Below are positions 9,899 to 18,641 of a stretch of DNA of 64,000 nucleotides, one piece after another. The stretch comes from Variovorax sp. SG517 (GTDB taxonomy: Bacteria; Pseudomonadota; Gammaproteobacteria; Burkholderiales; Burkholderiaceae_C). Each line of letters starts with the position of its first letter. Position 1 is the stretch's first letter. The notes below the pieces were generated by a model. The model did no database searches. It saw nothing but the letters and a program-made list of their open reading frames with translations, and was not told the origin of the DNA. Location of the stretch: assembly GCF_013376045.1 (NCBI RefSeq), contig NZ_JABMJG010000006.1:310001-374000 (forward strand), given 5' to 3'. Position numbers and translations under genes: made by a program.

Positions 9899-11191
9899 TC
9901 AGCGCAGTGCGGCGAAGCTGTCCGCGAGAAGCGCCAGGCCTTCGTCCACAAGCAAGTCGGATGCCGTGAGCGGCACCAGCACGCGAATTACATTGCCGTA
10001 GGTGCCGCATGACAGCAGGATTAACCCGCGCCGCGCCGCCTCCGCGACCACCTTGCGGGTCAGCGCCGCGTCAGGTCGGGCGGTGTCGCCCTCCTCGAAC
10101 AGCTCGATGGCCACCATGGCGCCGAGCCCCCGCACGTCGCCGATGGCCGGCACCCCGGCCGCGATGCGGCGCAGGCCGGCCGTGAGCCGCTCGCCCAGCG
10201 CGCGGCTGCGCGCCAGCAGCTGCTCATCGTCGAACACCTTCAGCACCGCGAGCGCCGCGGCGCAGCCGATGGGGCTGCCGGCATAGGTACCCCCCAGGCC
10301 GCCGGGCGCGGGGGCGTCCATCACTTCGGCGCGGCCCACCACGCCGGAGATCGGGAAGCCGCCCGCCATCGACTTGGCGGTGGTGATCAGGTCGGGCGCC
10401 ACGGGCCACTGTTCGCTGGCGAACCAGGTGCCGGTGCGGCCCGCGCCGGTCTGCACCTCGTCGGCGATGATCAGGATGCCGTGGCGGTCCGCCAGTGCGC
10501 GCAGGCCTTCGACGAAGTCGTTGGGCGCCACGTAGAAGCCGCCTTCGCCCTGTACGGGCTCCAGAATGAAGGCCGCCACGCGCTCGGGCTCGATGTCGTT
10601 CTTGAACAGCAGCTCGACCGAATGCAGCGCGTCGTCGACGCTCACGCCGTGCAGCGCGTTCGGGTAGAGCGCATGGAACACCTCGCCCGGGAAGGGGCCG
10701 AAGCCGACCTTGTAGGGTGCCACCTTGCCGGTCAGGCCCAGCGTCATCATCGTGCGGCCGTGGTAGCCGCCGGTGAAGGCGATGACGCCGGGTCGCCGGG
10801 TGTGGGCACGGGCGATCTTGACCGCGTTCTCCACCGCCTCGGCACCGGTGCTCAGGAAGATCGACTTCTTCGCGAACTGGCCCGGCGCCAGCGCGTTCAG
10901 CCGCTCGGCCAGTTCCACGTAGGGCTCGTAGGCAAGCACCTGGAAGCAGGTGTGCGAATAGAGGTCCGCCTGCGCCTTGACGGCGGCCGTGATCTCGGGG
11001 TGGCAGTGGCCGGTGTTGAGCACCGCGATGCCGCCGGCGAAATCGATGTAGCGGCGGCCCTCGACGTCCCAGAGCTCGGCGTTGGCGGCCCGGCTGACGA
11101 AGATTTCATGGGCCTGGCCGACGCCGCGCGCGACGGCCGCGCTGCGGCGGGCCATGAGGGCGGCATTACTGAGGTGGGGTTCGCGTTGCAT
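9899..11191 (-). CDS. gabT: 4-aminobutyrate (GABA) aminotransferase, PLP-dependent class III
   Basis: A 430-residue class III aminotransferase. The PLP lysine is K273 in 'TAKSMAGGFP', the cofactor-binding Asp is D244 in 'IADEVQTG', and E211 sits in 'EPVQGEGG', as in GabT. It would move the amino group of GABA to 2-oxoglutarate, giving succinate semialdehyde for the GabD encoded downstream. The frame remains open far upstream, but the protein homology begins at the ATG at 11191. A MocR-type regulator is divergently encoded 171 bp away, an arrangement known for gabT/gabR pairs. Confidence 0.92.
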   Translation of the reverse strand: MQREPHLSNAALMARRSAAVARGVGQAHEIFVSRAANAELWDVEGRRYIDFAGGIAVLNTGHCHPEITAAVKAQADLYSHTCFQVLAYEPYVELAERLNALAPGQFAKKSIFLSTGAEAVENAVKIARAHTRRPGVIAFTGGYHGRTMMTLGLTGKVAPYKVGFGPFPGEVFHALYPNALHGVSVDDALHSVELLFKNDIEPERVAAFILEPVQGEGGFYVAPNDFVEGLRALADRHGILIIADEVQTGAGRTGTWFASEQWPVAPDLITTAKSMAGGFPISGVVGRAEVMDAPAPGGLGGTYAGSPIGCAAALAVLKVFDDEQLLARSRALGERLTAGLRRIAAGVPAIGDVRGLGAMVAIELFEEGDTARPDAALTRKVVAEAARRGLILLSCGTYGNVIRVLVPLTASDLLVDEGLALLADSFAALR

Positions 11192-11264
11192 GGGGACGAC
11201 CTGTGCTTGAGTGCTGGGAGGAAAGGAATGCCGGCACTCTAGGTCGCCCGATCCGGACCGGCCA

Positions 11265-11317
11265 TGTACACCGGAAGCGGTCGTCCGGAGGACTGTACTG
11301 GTCTTGTATCCTGTACA
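11265..11317. promoter_or_regulatory. Candidate operator region between gabT and the MocR regulator
   Basis: The 171-bp divergent region contains four similar hexamers on the plus strand: TGTACA (11265), TGTACT (11294), TGTATC (11305) and TGTACA (11312). GabR/MocR regulators are known to bind short repeated boxes in the promoter they share with their target. The cluster also overlaps a possible -35 (TTGTAT at 11304). No convincing -10 was found. This is a candidate, not a defined site. Confidence 0.4.
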
Positions 11318-11362
11318 TACTTTCCTCAATATGGTGCAGGCCGGACCGCCGGAGACACCCCG

Positions 11363-12772
11363 ATGCTCATTCTTCGCCCCGAACAGCCAACGCCATTGGT
11401 GAGCCAGATCGTGGAAGGGCTGCGCGGACTGATCGGCGCCCAGAAGCTCAAGGCCGACACCAAGCTGCCGTCGATCCGTGCCTTCGCCGCCGCCCACGGC
11501 GTCAGCGTCTTCACGGTGGTCGAGGCCTACGACCGGCTGGTGGCCCAGGGCCTGCTGGTCTCGCGCGCCAATGCCGGCTTCTTCGTCAAGCGGCGCAGCG
11601 AGGAGAGTGCTGTCGGCACCGCCAGCGTGCCCCGCGCGGATCCCCGCTTCGACGCGCGCTGGTACCTCCAGCAGATCTTCGAGAACCGCAACCTGCCGCT
11701 CAAGCCCGGTTGCGGTTGGCTGCCGCACGACTGGCTGTTCGAGGACGGCATGCGCCGCAGCCTGCGCCATCTGGCTTCCGAAGGCAGCGACATCGGCGGC
11801 TATGGCCTGCCCTTCGGCCACATGGCGCTGCGCATGGCGACGGCGGAGGCGCTTTCGGAACAGCAGATCGTGGTCGAGGCCGCCCAGGTGCTGCTGACCC
11901 AGGGCTCGAGCCAGGCGCTGGACCTGGTCGCGCGCCGCCTGCTCAAGCCGGGCGACCGGGTGCTCGTGGACGATCCCGGCTATCCGAACCTGATGTTCAT
12001 GCTGCGCTTCCTGGGCGTAGAGATCGTCGGCGTGCCGCGCACTCCGACGGGCTACGACATGCCCGCGCTCGAGGCGCTGCTGGCGGTGCACCACCCCAAG
12101 GCCTTCTTCACGCAGCCGCGGCTGCAGAGCCCGACATGCTCCATGGCCTCGCTGCCGCAGCTGGTGCAACTGCTGCAGCTGGCGCAGGCGCACGACTTCA
12201 CGCTGGTGGAGAACGACATCTACGCCGAGATGGACGCGTCGATGCGCCCCTCGCTTGCGAGCCTGGGGCAGCTGCGCCGCGTGGTCTACGTGGGCAGCTA
12301 CTCGAAGACCATCTCGCCGAACATCCGTGTCGGCTACGTGGTCGCCCAGCCCGAGCTGCTCGACGAGCTGGCGCAGCTCAAGATGATCTCGGGCCTCACA
12401 TCGTCCGACATCACTGAGCGCCTGGCCTTCGGCACCGTGACCGACGGCCGCTGGCGCAAGCATCTCAAGGCGCTGCGCGAGCGCCTCGCGCAGGCGCATG
12501 GCAGTGTCGCGCGGCGGCTGAGCGGACTGGGCTTCGAGCTGTTCCATGAGCCTGCGGCCGGCATGTACCTGTGGGCCCGGCATCCGGACATCACCGACAG
12601 CGCCGAACTCTCTCGGCGCGCCGCGACCCAGGGCATCATGCTCGGCCCGGGCCAGCTGTTCCTGGTCAACCCGCATCCCACCGGCTGGCTGCGTTTCAAC
12701 GTCGCCTTCAGCGAGGACGAGCGCCTCTGGCGCTTCTTGGAGCGCAGCATCGAGGAGCGTCCGGCCGACTGA
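11363..12772 (+). CDS. MocR-family (GabR-like) transcriptional regulator
   Basis: A 469-residue fusion of an N-terminal GntR-type winged helix (about residues 1-75, 'LPSIRAFAAAHGVSVFTVVEAYDRL') and a class I aminotransferase-like domain with a PLP lysine at K315 ('SYSKTISP'). MocR/GabR/PdxR proteins sense PLP plus an amine ligand and activate the adjacent transaminase gene. Here it is divergent from gabT, so a GABA-responsive role is likely. The ATG at 11363 has GGAG upstream. Longer in-frame starts add residues before the winged helix and were not used. Confidence 0.88.
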   Translation: MLILRPEQPTPLVSQIVEGLRGLIGAQKLKADTKLPSIRAFAAAHGVSVFTVVEAYDRLVAQGLLVSRANAGFFVKRRSEESAVGTASVPRADPRFDARWYLQQIFENRNLPLKPGCGWLPHDWLFEDGMRRSLRHLASEGSDIGGYGLPFGHMALRMATAEALSEQQIVVEAAQVLLTQGSSQALDLVARRLLKPGDRVLVDDPGYPNLMFMLRFLGVEIVGVPRTPTGYDMPALEALLAVHHPKAFFTQPRLQSPTCSMASLPQLVQLLQLAQAHDFTLVENDIYAEMDASMRPSLASLGQLRRVVYVGSYSKTISPNIRVGYVVAQPELLDELAQLKMISGLTSSDITERLAFGTVTDGRWRKHLKALRERLAQAHGSVARRLSGLGFELFHEPAAGMYLWARHPDITDSAELSRRAATQGIMLGPGQLFLVNPHPTGWLRFNVAFSEDERLWRFLERSIEERPAD

Positions 12773-12888
12773 GCCGGGGTGGGGCGGGACTGGGCCGGCT
12801 CGACGAGGAGTCCATGCTGACGACTCCGCCGAGGACGCCAGCGGCAGGCCCCACGGTACGTGGGAGCAAGGAGAGCGCAGGCTGGCAA

Positions 12889-13080
12889 TCAGCCAGGGCC
12901 GTCGCTGATCGGCGTCGGAATGCCGTGAGCCCGGCCGCGACGTGAGACCACACCATTGCGAATGTCCCATTCGAGCGGCCTGCCGGCTTCGCGATCGGTG
13001 AGGATGGATGTGATGTTCATGCGGGCGGCCTCAAAGGTTAGCGCGATTGTGAATCGTGGCTTCGGCAGCAGAGGAGAGAG
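12889..13080 (-). pseudogene. Remnant of 2-dehydropantoate 2-reductase (C-terminal fragment)
   Basis: The 358-bp gap 12773-13130 holds no complete gene. On the minus strand an open stretch ending at the stop 12889-12891 reads 'MNITSILTDREAGRPLEWD', then 'NGVVSRRGRAHGIPTP'. This matches the C-terminal 'S-M-L-x-D-x-E-A-G-R-P-x-E-x-D' and 'HG-x-P-T-P' motifs of ketopantoate reductases (PanE/ApbA). The N-terminal Rossmann domain is absent, so this is a leftover. The remaining bases up to 13130 show nothing recognisable. Identification by eye from the motif alone. Confidence 0.5.
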
Positions 13081-13130
13081 CCACCGGGCTTGACCTTCGT
13101 CGCGCGGGGGAAGAGGCTTGCGTCCTTGCT

Positions 13131-14921
13131 TCAGAAAGCCTCGAGCGCCAGCGCCGTCACGCTCTCGGCACCGTCGACGATGCTGTCGCGCATGCCCGGC
13201 ACCTTGTTGAGGATGTGCTCGGCGTAGAAGCGCGCGGTGGCGATCTTCGCCAGCATGAAGTCGGTGTCGAAGCTGCGCGAGGCGAGGTCCTGCGCAATGA
13301 TCAGCGAGCGCGCGAGCTGCCAGCCGGCCACCAGGTTGCCCGCGAGCATCAGGTAGGGCACGCTGCCCGCGAACACCGCGTTGGGCGATGCCTTGGTCTG
13401 GCCCGCCACGAAATCGACCACCTCGACGAAGGCCTCGCGCGCGGCCTTCAGGCGCTTGAGCACGGCCGCCGCGGCGGGGTTGTCGAGCTTGGCCAGCTCG
13501 GCCTCGGTCTTCTCGATCTGCGCGGCGATCGCCTTCGCCGTCTGGCCGCCGTCGCGCGCCGTCTTGCGGCCCACGAGGTCGTTGGCCTGGATGGCGGTGG
13601 TGCCTTCGTAGATCGTCAGGATCTTGGCATCGCGGTAGTACTGCGCCGCGCCGGTCTCCTCGATGAAGCCCATGCCGCCGTGCACCTGCACGCCCAGCGA
13701 GGCCACTTCGAGGCTCATCTCGGTGCTGTAGCCCTTCACCAGCGGCACCATGAATTCGTAGAAGGCCTGGTTCTGCTTGCGCGCGTCGGCGTCAGGGTGA
13801 TGGTGCGCGGCGTCGTAGGCGGCAGCCGCCACGCTGGACATCGCGCGGCAGCCTTCGGTGTAGGCGCGCATCGTCATCAGCATGCGCTTGACGTCTGGGT
13901 GATGGATGATCGGCGCGCTGGTGTTGATGGAGCCGTCCACCGGGCGGCTCTGCACGCGCTCCTTCGCGTAGGCCACGGCGTGCTGGTAAGCGCGCTCGGC
14001 GATCGCGATGCCCTGCATGCCCACCGCGTAGCGGGCCGAGTTCATCATGATGAACATGTACTCGAGGCCGCGGTTTTCCTGGCCCACGAGATATCCGATG
14101 GCACCGCCGTGGTCGCCATATTGCAGCACGGCCGTGGGCGACGCCTTGATGCCCATCTTGTGCTCGATGCTCACGCAGTGCACGTCGTTGCGCTCACCGA
14201 GCGAGCCGTCCTTGTTCACGAGGAACTTCGGCACGACGAACAGGCTGATGCCCTTCACGCCTTCGGGCGCGCCGGCCACGCGGGCGAGCACCAGGTGCAC
14301 GATGTTCTCCGCCATGTCGTGCTCGCCGTAGGTGATGAAGATCTTGGTGCCGAACACCTTGTAGGTGCCGTCGGGCTGCGGCTCGGCGCGGCTGCGCACC
14401 ATGGCGAGATCGCTGCCGGCCTGCGGCTCGGTGAGGTTCATCGTGCCGGTCCACTGGCCGCTCACGAGCTTTTCGAGGTAGGTGGCCTTGAGTTCGTCGG
14501 AGCCGGCGGTGAGCAGCGCCTCGATGGCGCCGTCGCTCAGCAGCGGACACAGCGCGAAGCTCATGTTGGCCGAGTTGAGCATCTCGCCGCAGGCCGCGCC
14601 GATGGTCTTGGGCAGGCCCTGGCCGCCGAAGTCCGCCGGATGCTGCAGCCCCTGCCACCCGCCCGCCACGTACTGCGCGAAGGCTTCCTTGAAGCCCGGC
14701 GTGGTGGTCACCGCGCCATCCTTGAACGACGAGGGATCGCGGTCGCCCGCCACGTTCAGCGGCGCGATCACGTCCTGGTTGAAGCGCGCGCATTCTTCGA
14801 GCACGGCCTGTGCGGTTTCCAGGCCGGCGTCCTCGAAGCCCGGCAGCTTCGCGATCTCGCCGATGTTGGCCAGGTGTTCGATGTCGAACAGCATGTCTTT
14901 AAGGGGCGCGACGTAACTCAT
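13131..14921 (-). CDS. Acyl-CoA dehydrogenase with extra C-terminal domain (about 600 residues)
   Basis: A 596-residue acyl-CoA dehydrogenase. It has the FAD/substrate motifs 'MNLTEPQAGSDL' near residue 160 and 'GGMGFIEETGAAQYYRDAKI' near 430, then an additional helical domain. This length and layout match the DmdC/FadE5-like class, whose members act on varied acyl-CoAs including 3-methylthiopropanoyl-CoA. The start is the ATG at 14921 ('MSYVAPLKDM'), and upstream in-frame residues are not family-like. It lies 108 bp downstream of picR on the same strand but has no evident role in pyridine breakdown. It could supply the dehydrogenase step missing from the CoA operon at 35-39 kb. Confidence 0.85.
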   Translation of the reverse strand: MSYVAPLKDMLFDIEHLANIGEIAKLPGFEDAGLETAQAVLEECARFNQDVIAPLNVAGDRDPSSFKDGAVTTTPGFKEAFAQYVAGGWQGLQHPADFGGQGLPKTIGAACGEMLNSANMSFALCPLLSDGAIEALLTAGSDELKATYLEKLVSGQWTGTMNLTEPQAGSDLAMVRSRAEPQPDGTYKVFGTKIFITYGEHDMAENIVHLVLARVAGAPEGVKGISLFVVPKFLVNKDGSLGERNDVHCVSIEHKMGIKASPTAVLQYGDHGGAIGYLVGQENRGLEYMFIMMNSARYAVGMQGIAIAERAYQHAVAYAKERVQSRPVDGSINTSAPIIHHPDVKRMLMTMRAYTEGCRAMSSVAAAAYDAAHHHPDADARKQNQAFYEFMVPLVKGYSTEMSLEVASLGVQVHGGMGFIEETGAAQYYRDAKILTIYEGTTAIQANDLVGRKTARDGGQTAKAIAAQIEKTEAELAKLDNPAAAAVLKRLKAAREAFVEVVDFVAGQTKASPNAVFAGSVPYLMLAGNLVAGWQLARSLIIAQDLASRSFDTDFMLAKIATARFYAEHILNKVPGMRDSIVDGAESVTALALEAF

Positions 14922-15029
14922 CTCGATTTTTCTTTCGAAGCAGATCCAAAGTAAAAGAAGGACTCGGCCCCTCCCGAACAGGAGCGCCGGGCACACGGTA
15001 GGACGACGCGGAGCTTCGAGCCAGAAGGG

Positions 15030-15566
15030 CTAGCCCTGCTTCTCCATCTTCTCGTGGGCATCCACGAGCTGAGCCAGCAGCTTCATGAAGACGGCGCGAT
15101 CCTCGGGCGACAGCGGCTCGATCAGCAGTTCCTGCGAGCGGTGGATGCTTTCCTGCAGGTCGTTGATCAGGTTCAGCCCGTCCTGGGTGATCACCGACAG
15201 CCTCGATCGACGATCGTCCGGATTGACGCGAGTCTCGACCAGCCCCTTGTCGACCAGGCGCTTGACCACTTCGGCCGTCGTCGTTCGATCCAGTGAAAGC
15301 TCGCGACCGAGAGCCTTCTGATCGAGCCACGGATTCATCGAAAGCGCGGTCAACATGCCGATCTGCAGCGGCGTGATGCTCTCGGACTTGCAGAGATCGA
15401 AGAAGATCGCCTGGCCGATCTGAGTGAGCCGGCGGATCAGGAAGCCCGGACGCCGCCACATGACTTCGCGCAGCGGATTGAATGGCTCTGGACCCTTGGG
15501 CTTTGGCGCTTCCACGTCCGTGGTGCCACCTGTCTTCTTCCGGGCGGGAGAACGCTTCGTCATCAT
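15030..15566 (-). CDS. picR: MarR-family regulator, probable PicR/NicR-type repressor
   Basis: A 178-residue MarR protein with a basic, disordered N-terminus of about 35 residues and a winged helix ('QKALGRELSLDRTTTAEVVKRL', then the wing 'VNPDDRRSRLSVIT'). NicR/BpsR and PicR are MarR repressors of pyridine-carboxylate degradation that are relieved by a pathway intermediate. This gene sits last in a minus-strand operon directly after the deformylase gene, which implies autoregulation together with picA. Two tandem ATGs (15566, 15563) are possible starts. The likely binding sites are the 16-bp repeats at 21180 and 21397. Confidence 0.78.
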   Translation of the reverse strand: MMTKRSPARKKTGGTTDVEAPKPKGPEPFNPLREVMWRRPGFLIRRLTQIGQAIFFDLCKSESITPLQIGMLTALSMNPWLDQKALGRELSLDRTTTAEVVKRLVDKGLVETRVNPDDRRSRLSVITQDGLNLINDLQESIHRSQELLIEPLSPEDRAVFMKLLAQLVDAHEKMEKQG

Positions 15567-15640
15567 CTCGAGATCGCCAATAGTGTCAGCCGGCGAGTGT
15601 ATCGGCTCCCCCATATGCAAAGGAACGAGAGCGCCCGCCA

Positions 15641-16447
15641 CTACAGCAGGTCGACCTCGAGGTACTCGCCCAACAGGCGGTGGAAGTCCAGCTCGTCGTC
15701 CCACGGGATCATGTGGCCGGCGCCGCTGGCCGTGCACTGCTTCAAGTGGGGTGCGAGGGTTTCGATCTCCGCCAGGTCTTCGGCGAGCACCACGCCGCCG
15801 CGCCCGGCCGTCATGAGCAGCCCGGGCGTCTGCAACCTCGCCAGATCGGCGTGGATGTCGTCGCCGTGAAAACCGGCATGCGCCCGGACCACCGCCTCCT
15901 CGCTGCACGTGTGGAGCCACTCGGCGCGCAGCTGCAGTTGTTCGTTCGTCCAACTCGGCGCGTAGGGACGCAGTTCGTCGGCCGTGATGCCCTGGATGGC
16001 CGTCCGGATGGAATCCACATACCACGACAGCGGCACGGGATAGGGGCGGCGGCCGGGGCCGGAGACGGGCGGATCGATCAGCAGCAACCTGTCGAGGCGG
16101 CGCGCGTCGCGCGACGCGGCGCGGATCGCGACGCGCGCCCCCATGGAGTGCCCCAGCAGCGTGACCGACGACCACTCCTGGACCTCCAGCAGATCGAGCA
16201 CGTCGCCCGCCATGGCGTCGAGGCTGGCGTCCATGCCGGGCACGCTGGAGGACAGGCCCCGCCCGCGGAAGTCCAGCACATGGACGTCAAAGTGGCGAGC
16301 CAGCCGCTCGGCGACGAAGCCCCACGTGATGGCCGGGCTCGTGATGCCGGGCAACAGGAGCAGCCGCGGGCCCTGGCCGCCATAGCGCAGCAGGTGCAGC
16401 CGAACCCCGTTGGCGCGCACGTGGTAGCCATGAAGAAATGAACTCAT
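15641..16447 (-). CDS. picE/nicD: N-formylmaleamate deformylase (alpha/beta hydrolase)
   Basis: A 268-residue alpha/beta hydrolase with nucleophile S101 ('GHSMGARV'), acid D125 ('LLIDPPVSGPGRRPYP') and H244 ('GAGHMIPWDD'). From memory, P. putida NicD uses S101, D125 and H245, and the surrounding sequence is very similar. The enzyme converts N-formylmaleamate into maleamate and formate. The numbering and the GGAG five bases upstream support the ATG at 16447 over the ATG at 16468. Encoded between the picA genes and picR, it acts after PicD and before PicF, whose genes lie in the divergent operon. Confidence 0.88.
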   Translation of the reverse strand: MSSFLHGYHVRANGVRLHLLRYGGQGPRLLLLPGITSPAITWGFVAERLARHFDVHVLDFRGRGLSSSVPGMDASLDAMAGDVLDLLEVQEWSSVTLLGHSMGARVAIRAASRDARRLDRLLLIDPPVSGPGRRPYPVPLSWYVDSIRTAIQGITADELRPYAPSWTNEQLQLRAEWLHTCSEEAVVRAHAGFHGDDIHADLARLQTPGLLMTAGRGGVVLAEDLAEIETLAPHLKQCTASGAGHMIPWDDELDFHRLLGEYLEVDLL

Positions 16448-16565
16448 TGCGACTCCGAGGTGTTCCATTCACCGACTGCTCCCGCCCCGGCTGGCGACGC
16501 AAACGGCATCGACACGAACCTTCGCCGCTGCGCTGGAAGGGATGCGGCAGCCGGCACGAACGGTC

Positions 16566-17783
16566 TCATGACTGCGGCGGCCTTCCGAACCAGCCTCGAA
16601 TGCGGCTCCACAGCACGCTCCACATCATCGCGGCCATGGAGACCGTGGGCTGCGGCTCGTCGATCGAAGCCGCCTGCCCGCTCAGCCGACGGGAGATCTG
16701 CTTGCCGAAGTCCGCCACCATGCGGCGTACGAAATCCTTCACGAGCCCCGAGCGCGAGAACTGCGCGAGCGGCCCCTGAAGCGCGTAGATCATGTCCACG
16801 TGGACCCGGGTGCTGTCGGCAGCCAGCGCTTCGAGCCGATAGGTGATGTCGCCCTGGGTGCGCGACTTGCTCAGGCTGTCCTGGCCCGCACCTCGAAGGA
16901 CAGCGCGCCTGGCGGCATCGTCGCGTTCCAGCCGGGCCGCCCCGGCGAAGGCTGCGGACATCGGCCCGAACTTGATGGCGATCGTGCCCTTGACTCTTTC
17001 GCCCTCGTGCGACTCGATGGTCGCGCCCGGCAGGCAGGACGCCACTGCGGGCAAGTCGCCCATGAATGCCCACACCCGGTCGACCGGATGAGGCACGTCG
17101 AAATGGACCTCGATGGCGTTGCCTTTCGCCTTGGCCTTGGCCATCGCCACGGGATCGACCTCCGCCATGTCCGCCGCGGCGGCCGGACCGGATGCCGCGG
17201 TCCTGCCGGGCGACGGCACCGGCGATTCGGTGGGCGCCGCTGCAGCAACGCGTTTCAGCGCGACCGTTCGCGGTGCGACCAGTCGCTGGCGCAGCTGCTC
17301 GAACTGCGCGTCGGGGGTGTCGCGCTGCTGCTGGAGCACCTCCAGGATGGCGTCGACGATGCCCTGGTAACCCGTGCAGCGGCACAGGTTGCCCGACAGC
17401 TCGAGGCGCACGCGCGCTTCGTCGGCGTCGGGCAGGCGAAGCACGATGTCACGTGCCGTGGTCAGCATTCCCGGCGTGCAGAAGCCGCACTGCAACGCAT
17501 GGTGGCGCGTGAATGCCTGCCGCAGCCGCTGCATCGCCGCATCGCCGTCGTAGCCCTCGATGGTGGTGACTTCCCGGCCTTCGCATGCCACGGCGAAGGT
17601 GATGCACGAGCGCGTGGGCTGGCCGTCGATGAGCACCGTGCAAGCGCCGCACACGCCGTGCTCGCAGCCGAGGTGGGTTCCGGTGAGGCGCAGTTCGTCG
17701 CGCAGGAAATCGCCCAGATGCACCCTGGGCTCGGCCGGCCGGCTGATGCTGCGACCGTTCACTTGAATGGCAATCGGGTCCAA
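16566..17783 (-). CDS. picA (small subunit): Picolinate dehydrogenase iron-sulfur subunit fused to a CoxG/SRPBCC domain
   Basis: A 405-residue fusion. Residues 1-155 are a xanthine-dehydrogenase-type small subunit with two [2Fe-2S] motifs (C-x4-C-x2-C from residue 40 in 'CEHGVCGAC', then 'QCGFCTPGM' and 'CRCTGYQGI'). A linker rich in Ala and Pro follows. Residues from about 215 to 370 form a CoxG-like SRPBCC domain ('FDVPHPVDRVWAFMGDLPAVASCLPG'), ending in a hydrophobic Trp-rich tail that could touch the membrane. Stand-alone small subunits are about 160 residues. The start is a TTG with GGAG nine bases upstream. The FAD subunit gene is 6 bp upstream. Confidence 0.87.
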   Translation of the reverse strand: MDPIAIQVNGRSISRPAEPRVHLGDFLRDELRLTGTHLGCEHGVCGACTVLIDGQPTRSCITFAVACEGREVTTIEGYDGDAAMQRLRQAFTRHHALQCGFCTPGMLTTARDIVLRLPDADEARVRLELSGNLCRCTGYQGIVDAILEVLQQQRDTPDAQFEQLRQRLVAPRTVALKRVAAAAPTESPVPSPGRTAASGPAAAADMAEVDPVAMAKAKAKGNAIEVHFDVPHPVDRVWAFMGDLPAVASCLPGATIESHEGERVKGTIAIKFGPMSAAFAGAARLERDDAARRAVLRGAGQDSLSKSRTQGDITYRLEALAADSTRVHVDMIYALQGPLAQFSRSGLVKDFVRRMVADFGKQISRRLSGQAASIDEPQPTVSMAAMMWSVLWSRIRGWFGRPPQS

Positions 17784-17789
17784 GTCTTT

Positions 17790-18641
17790 TTACTCCGCGT
17801 GTTTGGCACCGGCCAGGACGCCGGACTGCTCGAGTGCACGCTCCAGGCAGGCGGTGAAGAGCTTTTGGTCGATGGCGTCGCGTTCAGGGAGCGCGGCGCG
17901 CACGGCCGCCCGTAGCGACTCGCGGCCGGCCGCGCCGGCACCGCGGTGCGCGATCTCGGCTGCGAGCGCAAGCAGCAGAAGGGGAGGGCCGTCGGCCGCC
18001 CCGAGGACGATCCGCGCACGCTCGCGCGAAGCGTCGAAATACACCGCCGCACTGGCTTCCGCGAACTCGCCCGGCTTGCGGCAGACCTTGTGATATCCCC
18101 AATGCATGGAGGAGGTTTCCGAAGGCACGGCGACCGACACGATCAGTTCATCGGACTCGAGCACGGTCGTGTAGGCGCCGAGCATGAACGCATCGGCGTC
18201 GATCGTGCGTTCGCCGCGCGGCGACCTGACCACCAGGCGCGCGCCGAGTGCCGCCAGCACCACCACCCAGTCGGCTGCGGGGTCGGCATGCGCCAGGCTG
18301 CCGCCCACGGTGCCTCGGGTACGGATCGCGCGGTAGGCGATCCCGCCTGCGACCTGGCGCATGGGATGCGCGGCCAGCGGCGAGTGCACGCCGTCCTCGA
18401 TCTCCGCATGGGTGACGGCGGCACCGATCTCGATCCAGTCGCCCTTGCGGCTGACAGTGCGCAGGCTGGGAATCTGCGCGACGTCGACCACGTGGGCAGG
18501 CCGCGCCAGCCTCAGGTTGAGCATCGGGCCGAGGGACTGGCTCCCGCTCATGGCCTTCGTGGCGCCTGCGCCTGCCGCCAGTGCAGCGATCGCCTCGCCG
18601 ACATCGAGGACGCGCGTGTATGCGAACTTCGGCGCTTTCAT
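17790..18641 (-). CDS. picA (medium subunit): Picolinate dehydrogenase FAD-binding subunit (CoxM-like)
   Basis: A 283-residue FAD subunit of the xanthine oxidase family. It shows the FAD-binding signature 'AGATKAMSGSQSLGPMLNLRLA' in two parts near residue 30 and 'IRTRGTVGGSLAHADPAAD' near residue 110, followed by the CO_deh_flav_C-type domain. It passes electrons from the iron-sulfur subunit onward. Its ATG overlaps the stop of the large-subunit gene by four bases (ATGA), so the subunits are translationally coupled. It resembles the medium subunits of carbon monoxide, nicotinate and quinoline dehydrogenases equally, so the substrate is assigned by context. Confidence 0.86.
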   Translation of the reverse strand: MKAPKFAYTRVLDVGEAIAALAAGAGATKAMSGSQSLGPMLNLRLARPAHVVDVAQIPSLRTVSRKGDWIEIGAAVTHAEIEDGVHSPLAAHPMRQVAGGIAYRAIRTRGTVGGSLAHADPAADWVVVLAALGARLVVRSPRGERTIDADAFMLGAYTTVLESDELIVSVAVPSETSSMHWGYHKVCRKPGEFAEASAAVYFDASRERARIVLGAADGPPLLLLALAAEIAHRGAGAAGRESLRAAVRAALPERDAIDQKLFTACLERALEQSGVLAGAKHAE

